From: an uncultured Bacteroidales bacterium
GTDB taxonomy: Bacteria > Bacteroidota > Bacteroidia > Bacteroidales > P3
DNA length: 38,296 nt
Direction: 5' to 3'
Assembly: GCA_937915785.1 (NCBI GenBank)
Contig: CALGGY010000042.1
Span: forward strand, 1 to 38,296
Shown: piece after piece, positions 33,764-38,296 of the stretch
How the letters are laid out: each line of letters begins with the position of its first letter
How positions within the stretch are numbered: the first letter of the stretch is position 1
Notes under the pieces: model-generated
The model's database searches: none
What the model saw: the letters and a program-made list of their open reading frames with translations, nothing else
What the model was told of the DNA's origin: nothing
Position numbers and translations under genes: made by a program

Positions 33764-36019
33764 TTATTCTGTTTGTTGTGCGTTGGTGTCGGGAGTTTTT
33801 ATCTCCACCTGATAGGTGTTGCTGTGTTTTGAGTTTTTCAGGGTGTTGATGGGTGTGAAAATTACAGATATCTGTTCCTGAGGCAGTTCCATCTTCTCTA
33901 CGAAGAACCGGTTCACCTGTTTGTTGCGGGTTTCCATCAGTCGGGCAAGGCGTGCGTCGATGGTGTCGGGTGGAAACATTGTTGCCAGTTGTTGCTCGAA
34001 CGAACCGTCGATATGGCCAAGTTTGCTTTGGGCAAAGTTGCGGAAATCCTTGTCCTTGTCTTTTATTTCGCTGATGCTGGTGATGTCGAGGGTTGAGAGG
34101 GGTTTGCCCTGTTTTTCGGGATTTTGCGAGAGGTAATATTCGCGTTTCAGTTCAAAGAGCGGGAGTTCTTTGGCAGCTGTCGGGTAATCAATGTTTTGCG
34201 TAAGGGTGATGGAAACGTCGGGGTCGGATTTCAAGATGTCGGCAAGGCGCGAAAATTTCTCGTATTGCTCCGAAGTGAAGTCGCGCTGGAAAAGGGTGAT
34301 GTCTATTTTTGCCAGCTCGTCGGGCGACAGCCCAAGGTTGGAAGCGATGAAATTTATGGGCGAGAGGGCCACTTTTACGAGCAGGTTGCCTAAAGTTTTG
34401 AAAATCAATTTGGAGTACGAGAATTCGGGTGAGTTGATATCGCCTTTTATCGGGAAATCGATTTGTATTTTGTCGTCTTTGTCTTTAAGTATGTATAGAG
34501 CGGTGCGCAACGGTATGTTGTATTCGGGTTTCAGGTCTTTGCGTTTTTTCTCAACGTTGAGGTTGTAGATATCTATTTTGTTTTTGCCGTTCAGCTGGGA
34601 GCTGCGTATGGTGTTTTCGGTGGAGAACGAGAGTACGCCTTCTTTCACCGGGTATGCGAGGTAGTGCATCACGTAAGGCGAGAAATTTTTGAGAGTTACG
34701 TTTTTTAGTGAGAGGAAAAGGTATTGGTCTTCGTTGAGTGATAGTCCGCCTTTCCAGCGTGCCAGCAGGCTACCGGCGTTGGGCAGCTGGGCGCGAAGAA
34801 GCAGCGCTTTTTCTTTGTCGCCAAGCACAAAGTTGTCGGTTTTGATGCGTATGTTGCTGATAGGGTAGGAGAAAGACTCGGCCATGGTGTAGTCGTTGAA
34901 AGTGAAGTTGACGTTGTCTATGTCGATGCTCTGTGCTTTCACCACCAGTGGCGGTGCGGGTTGCGGTTTTGTGGAGGCGGTGTCGGGTGTGGCGGGTGCA
35001 GGGGTGGTGGTGTCGGCCGCCGATGGCGAAAGGTTGGAGAAGTTGGTGGTGCCGTTGGCGTACATGTCGAAATGTGTGGAAAGTCCGTGCAGGCTTATGG
35101 TTTTGAAATCGAACACGTTGGCGTGTGGGTTTATGCGGTTTATCTGCACACTGAAGTTGTTTAGCGATGCCAGTTGCCCCTGTTTGGTGTTCACTTCGGC
35201 GTTGTTTATCTTTAGCGAGCCCGCAATGTCGAGGTCGGCGATGTTGTCGAGGTGGCCGTTTATTTTTATGTTGCCCGAAAGGGTACCTGCTATCGATGAT
35301 AGGTCGTTCACCATGTCCTTGACAAATGGTTCGGCGTTGCGCAGTGCTATCTTGTCGAGCTTCAGGTCGAGTTGGTACTGCTCGTTGTCGGCGTCGTAGG
35401 TGGCGTCGGTGGTTAGTGTGCCTCCGTCGGCAAGTTGCATCGATATGCCGGCGTTGGTGGCCTGTCCGCCGAAATACAGTCCGGGTATTGATATTTTGAT
35501 GTTTTTCAGTGCCCAGCTGCTGTTCATGCCACGGTCGGTGTAGGTTATGCGGCCGCTGTGCAGGTTGATGTTGTATATGCCTATGGCCCATTGCGACGGG
35601 GTGGTGTCGTTGTCGGTGGTGTCGCCAAGTTCGAGCAGGTCGGAGAAATTGAACCGGTCGCCTCTGTTTATCACTTTTATGTCGGGTCCGGCAAGGGTTA
35701 TGTATCTTATTTTCACCTCTTTGGAGATGAGTTTGAAGGGATTTATGGCCACTTTCAGGGTGTCGAACGAAACGAAATCGGTTTTCAGGTCCTGTTCGGA
35801 GATGTGGCAGTCCTCAATTTTTACCGATGCGTTGAAAAGGTTGATTTTCAGCTTGTTCATGGTTATCTGCCTGCCAATGAGCTCCACGCTGTGTTTTTCT
35901 ATATAGCGTTTGGCAATGGGCGATATCAGCAGTGCCACAAGCAGGAGCAGCGTGAGTATCGCTCCGATTACTATAAGTGTGATTTTCAACGCTTTGTTTT
36001 TTATTTTAGGCAGTTTCAT
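33764..36019 (-). CDS. AsmA-like envelope protein (DUF748 family)
   Basis: A 751-residue protein with a basic head and one membrane helix (about 11-33, ALKITLIVIGAILTLLLLVA), then a long run of beta strands in the periplasm. The helix is followed by YIEKHSVELIGRQITMNKLK, the typical start of AsmA/DUF748 proteins, and the rest (GPDIKVINRGDRFNFSDLL, WAIGIYNINLHSGRITYTD, LEYPVKEGVLSFSTEN-like strands) is family-like. Relatives are thought to bridge inner and outer membranes as lipid-transport or envelope-assembly factors; that is family knowledge, not shown here. A Pro/Thr-rich spacer lies near residues ~335-355. It opens a four-gene operon behind an excellent promoter (36039-36070). Confidence 0.88.
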   Translation of the reverse strand: MKLPKIKNKALKITLIVIGAILTLLLLVALLISPIAKRYIEKHSVELIGRQITMNKLKINLFNASVKIEDCHISEQDLKTDFVSFDTLKVAINPFKLISKEVKIRYITLAGPDIKVINRGDRFNFSDLLELGDTTDNDTTPSQWAIGIYNINLHSGRITYTDRGMNSSWALKNIKISIPGLYFGGQATNAGISMQLADGGTLTTDATYDADNEQYQLDLKLDKIALRNAEPFVKDMVNDLSSIAGTLSGNIKINGHLDNIADLDIAGSLKINNAEVNTKQGQLASLNNFSVQINRINPHANVFDFKTISLHGLSTHFDMYANGTTNFSNLSPSAADTTTPAPATPDTASTKPQPAPPLVVKAQSIDIDNVNFTFNDYTMAESFSYPISNIRIKTDNFVLGDKEKALLLRAQLPNAGSLLARWKGGLSLNEDQYLFLSLKNVTLKNFSPYVMHYLAYPVKEGVLSFSTENTIRSSQLNGKNKIDIYNLNVEKKRKDLKPEYNIPLRTALYILKDKDDKIQIDFPIKGDINSPEFSYSKLIFKTLGNLLVKVALSPINFIASNLGLSPDELAKIDITLFQRDFTSEQYEKFSRLADILKSDPDVSITLTQNIDYPTAAKELPLFELKREYYLSQNPEKQGKPLSTLDITSISEIKDKDKDFRNFAQSKLGHIDGSFEQQLATMFPPDTIDARLARLMETRNKQVNRFFVEKMELPQEQISVIFTPINTLKNSKHSNTYQVEIKTPDTNAQQTE

Positions 36020-36038
36020 ATCGATGTGTTTTAATCTG

Positions 36039-36070
36039 CAAAGTTACGTAAAAAAAACGTGTTTTGCAAA
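36039..36070 (-). promoter_or_regulatory. Bacteroidota promoter for the AsmA-rhodanese-hydrolase-PspC operon
   Basis: On the - strand, TTTG (36070-36067), a 20-base spacer and TAACTTTG (36046-36039), a full match to TTTG-N19-21-TAnnTTTG. It lies 20 bases before the start codon of the AsmA-like gene. Confidence 0.8.
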
Positions 36071-36172
36071 TTTGAGATAGCGGTGTGTGAAAAAACGGTT
36101 TTTGCCAAGCCATGTCCGGTGTTTGTGGAGATTTGTTTCTTCTATGGGTGAGCGCAGTGGTTTGTGCTGTGT

Positions 36173-38122
36173 TCAAAAATGGTAGTTTTGCGGACTTATT
36201 GTGTTGTTTTCGAGTTCTTCCACAGCGGGGCCGAAGCCTTGTTTGGCCGATTGTATGAGGTAGCGGTATCCGGTTTCGGGGTCTTCTTCTACTCCAATGC
36301 CTTGGTAGTAGCATTTGGCAAGATGGTATTGCGAGTCGGGTTCGCCCTGTTCGGCGGCTTTTTTGTACCATTTCACGGCTTCGGTTTCGTTTTTGTCGGT
36401 GCCAAGGCCCTGTAAATAGTAGTGTCCGAGCATGCATTGGGCGTCGGCGTCGTCTCTGTCGGCGGCCATGGAGAAATATATGAAAGCTTTTTCGAAATCT
36501 TTGTTCACTCCCATGCCGTTGTGGTATAGCACGCCCATATTGAGCATGGCTTTGGCGTTGTCTTGGTCGATAGCTTTTTGGTACCATTGGCGAGCTTTTT
36601 TGAAGTCCTGTTCAATGCCTTCGCCAAAGCGGTAGCAGATGCCGAGGTCGAGTTGCGCCTGTGCGTGTCCGCGTTCGGCGGCAATGCGGTACAGCTCCAC
36701 GGCTTTTTTGTCGTCTTTTGGGGTACCTATTGCGTAAGTGTAGCATTGTCCAAGGCAGGCTATGCCCTCGGTGTTGTCGGCGTCGGCGGCTTTTTGGAAC
36801 CATTGGAAAGCTTTGTGGCTGTTTTGTTCGGTGCCGACTCCGTACCGGTACATATATCCGAGGTTGACAAAAGCGTCGGGAATGCCTGTTTCGGCAGCTT
36901 TCTGGTAGTGGTTGAATGCGGTCTGCAGGTCTTGTTCGCGATTGTAGCCGTCGCGCAGTTGGTTTGCCAGTATCATGATGCAGTTTACTTCGCCGGCATC
37001 TGCTCCCTTCTGCAACCATTGGTCGGCAGTGTTGTAGTCGTGTGGCAGAGCTTCGTCGTCGGCGTATAGCCTTACAAGGTTGTAGTAGGCTTCGAGGCAT
37101 CCTAAATCGGTGGCTTTTACTAATAGTTCGGCAGCTTTTTCTCCGTTTCTTTCCACCGCCATGCCTTCCTTGTATAAGCGTCCAAGGTTGCAGTAGCCGT
37201 CGCCGTTGTCCTGTTCGGCGGCTTGTTGGAACAGTTGCAGTGCCTGTTTTTTGTCTTTGAATTGTGGGTTGCTTTCATAAATGCAGCCAAGGGCGTTCAT
37301 GGCATCGGGGTCGTTGTGCTTGTCAATGCAAATTTTGTAGTAATGGATGGCTTTTTCGATGTCCATAGGCAGGTTGAGCATGCCTTTTTCGTAGCCCAAT
37401 GCCATGTTGAAAGTGGCGATTTTGTCGTTTTGCTCCACCGCTTTTTGCAAGTATTCGAGGGCTTTGGTATCGTCTTGTTCCACCATAAAGCCGTTGTGGT
37501 ACAGCTGGCTAAGTATTCCAAGGGCTTGGCCGTCGCCTTTGTCGGCTTCTCTTTTGATGAGGAATGCGGCCTTTTTCGGCGAAAATGAGAATAGCATTCG
37601 TATGGCGTCCATGTCCCCCGCTTCGGCGGCTTTGTTCAGCAGGGCCATTCCTTCGTTCCGGCGGCCTTTCACACGTTTTTCGGACAAGTATAGTTCGGCA
37701 AGCGAGAATTGTGCAGGCGGAAAGTTCTGTTTTGCCGCAAGGCCTACCCAGTAAAGTCCGCGTTGGAACTGATATTCGTCGCTGTCTTCACTAAGGTTTG
37801 GAACTCCGCGCATCCATTGCGCTATAGCGTCGCCTTTGTCGGAGTAGTATGTCAGGTTTCGGATGTATCGCACCATATCCAAATCGTCGAGAATTGGTAT
37901 GTTGATATTGCCTTCGGCATCTGTTTTTATGTTGTTGTCGATGTATTTGCGGGCTTCGTCGAATCCTTTTTCAGCGGCTTTGTTGAGCAGTATGTAAGCT
38001 TTGTTTACGTCGGTTTTCACGCATACGCCAAAGATGTAATATTGTGCAAGGCAAAACATCGCTTCCGCGTTGCCGAGACGCGATTTTATTTTCAATAGCA
38101 GTATTTTGATTTCTGATATCAT
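36173..38122 (-). CDS. Sel1-repeat (SLR) protein
   Basis: A 649-residue cytoplasmic protein from the ATG at 38122; a TTG four codons earlier is possible. Almost the whole length is Sel1-like repeats of about 36 residues, perhaps fifteen or more, each with an A-x-x-x-L-G-x-x-Y-x-x-G pattern (for example QYYIFGVCV, LGICYRFGEGIEQDF, LGHYYLQGLGTDKNE). Sel1 repeats form alpha-solenoid scaffolds for protein-protein contacts. No signal peptide, membrane helix or catalytic domain was seen. It is a single-gene unit: 153 bases separate it from the next operon and a terminator lies behind its promoter side. Partner proteins cannot be inferred from the neighbours. Confidence 0.9.
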   Translation of the reverse strand: MISEIKILLLKIKSRLGNAEAMFCLAQYYIFGVCVKTDVNKAYILLNKAAEKGFDEARKYIDNNIKTDAEGNINIPILDDLDMVRYIRNLTYYSDKGDAIAQWMRGVPNLSEDSDEYQFQRGLYWVGLAAKQNFPPAQFSLAELYLSEKRVKGRRNEGMALLNKAAEAGDMDAIRMLFSFSPKKAAFLIKREADKGDGQALGILSQLYHNGFMVEQDDTKALEYLQKAVEQNDKIATFNMALGYEKGMLNLPMDIEKAIHYYKICIDKHNDPDAMNALGCIYESNPQFKDKKQALQLFQQAAEQDNGDGYCNLGRLYKEGMAVERNGEKAAELLVKATDLGCLEAYYNLVRLYADDEALPHDYNTADQWLQKGADAGEVNCIMILANQLRDGYNREQDLQTAFNHYQKAAETGIPDAFVNLGYMYRYGVGTEQNSHKAFQWFQKAADADNTEGIACLGQCYTYAIGTPKDDKKAVELYRIAAERGHAQAQLDLGICYRFGEGIEQDFKKARQWYQKAIDQDNAKAMLNMGVLYHNGMGVNKDFEKAFIYFSMAADRDDADAQCMLGHYYLQGLGTDKNETEAVKWYKKAAEQGEPDSQYHLAKCYYQGIGVEEDPETGYRYLIQSAKQGFGPAVEELENNTISPQNYHF

Positions 38123-38177
38123 GTACTTTTTCAATTTCTATTTCATTCTTTGTGTCATTTTTTTCAAACAAAAAAAA

Positions 38178-38207
38178 ACAGCGTACGGTGTTTGTACGCT
38201 GTTTTTT
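38178..38207. terminator. Terminator upstream of the Sel1 gene
   Basis: Stem ACAGCGTAC (38178-38186) / GTACGCTGT (38194-38202) with a 7-base loop, flanked by A8 on the left and T6 on the right. On the - strand it directly follows the stop of a partial ORF entering from the right edge, so it probably ends that gene. Confidence 0.85.
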
Positions 38208-38296
38208 AATAAAACCAGCTAAAGGTTTGTTGTTTTATTTTACCTCCTCTTATATAATCGGTACTGGCTTTCAATAGCTTTCCGTTTTGTGGTACA
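38206..38296 (-). CDS. 3' end of a gene running in from the right edge (partial)
   Basis: On the - strand one frame is open from the right edge to a stop at 38206-38208, giving about 29 residues that include GKLLKASTDYIRGGKIKQQ and end in TFSWFY. The stop abuts the terminator stem, as expected for the last codons of a gene. A second frame also gives a short peptide (ending RLYKRR), so the reading is not certain. Too short to name. Confidence 0.35.
   Translation of the reverse strand, partial: VPQNGKLLKASTDYIRGGKIKQQTFSWFY

Noticed and set aside
36006..36587. Arg/His-rich ORF on the - strand over the Sel1 gene
   Set aside because: Out-of-frame shadow of repeat-coding sequence with skewed composition and no domain.

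Overview
The window looks like a chromosomal segment of a member of the Bacteroidota, probably Bacteroidales. The signs are short primary sigma factors of about 286 residues, a gliding-motility type (CHU_C) C-terminal sorting domain on a 1,276-residue secreted protein, several promoters of the TTTG / TAnnTTTG kind, Bacteroidota-style lipoproteins, a bacterial dipeptidyl peptidase III and a LacZ-like GH2 protein. No rRNA, tRNA, IS element or CRISPR array was recognised.

Region 1 (1-14664, all +) is the accessory part. It is one tightly spaced operon that enters from the left edge. In order it encodes a SrfB-like actin/Hsp70-fold ATPase, a SrfC-like large GTPase, a single-pass membrane protein with three InlB-type repeats, a membrane-anchored papain-like (C1) cysteine peptidase, a four-helix membrane protein, a repeat-plus-GTPase protein (split by an apparent frameshift), a single-pass protein with a regulatory beta-sandwich and a G11 tract, a small single-pass protein, and a signal-peptide coiled-coil protein. 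A terminator at 14691-14725 closes it. Three NTPases, four inner-membrane proteins and a probably periplasmic peptidase suggest an envelope-spanning NTPase-driven machine. I know of no description of this complete set; its function is unknown.

Region 2 (14756-19235) is housekeeping: two tandem rpoD-type sigma factor genes (-), then divergent ffh and folD (+), ended by a terminator.

Region 3 (19263-28096) has two small lipoprotein-like genes (-), a divergent DPP III gene (+), and an operon of a GH2 beta-galactosidase-like protein (its acid/base Glu replaced by Ser), a YD-repeat-like protein and a tRNA-dihydrouridine synthase (+).

Region 4 (28099-38296, all -) has a large secreted protein with LamG-like, Gly-rich, repeat and sorting domains; an envelope operon (AsmA/DUF748-like, rhodanese lipoprotein, alpha/beta hydrolase, frameshifted PspC); a Sel1-repeat protein; and the probable 3' end of another gene.

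Three genes (SrfB-like, repeat-GTPase, PspC) each look broken by a single-base change in a homopolymer. This may reflect sequencing or assembly error rather than biology, and should be settled before the operon is interpreted in detail.
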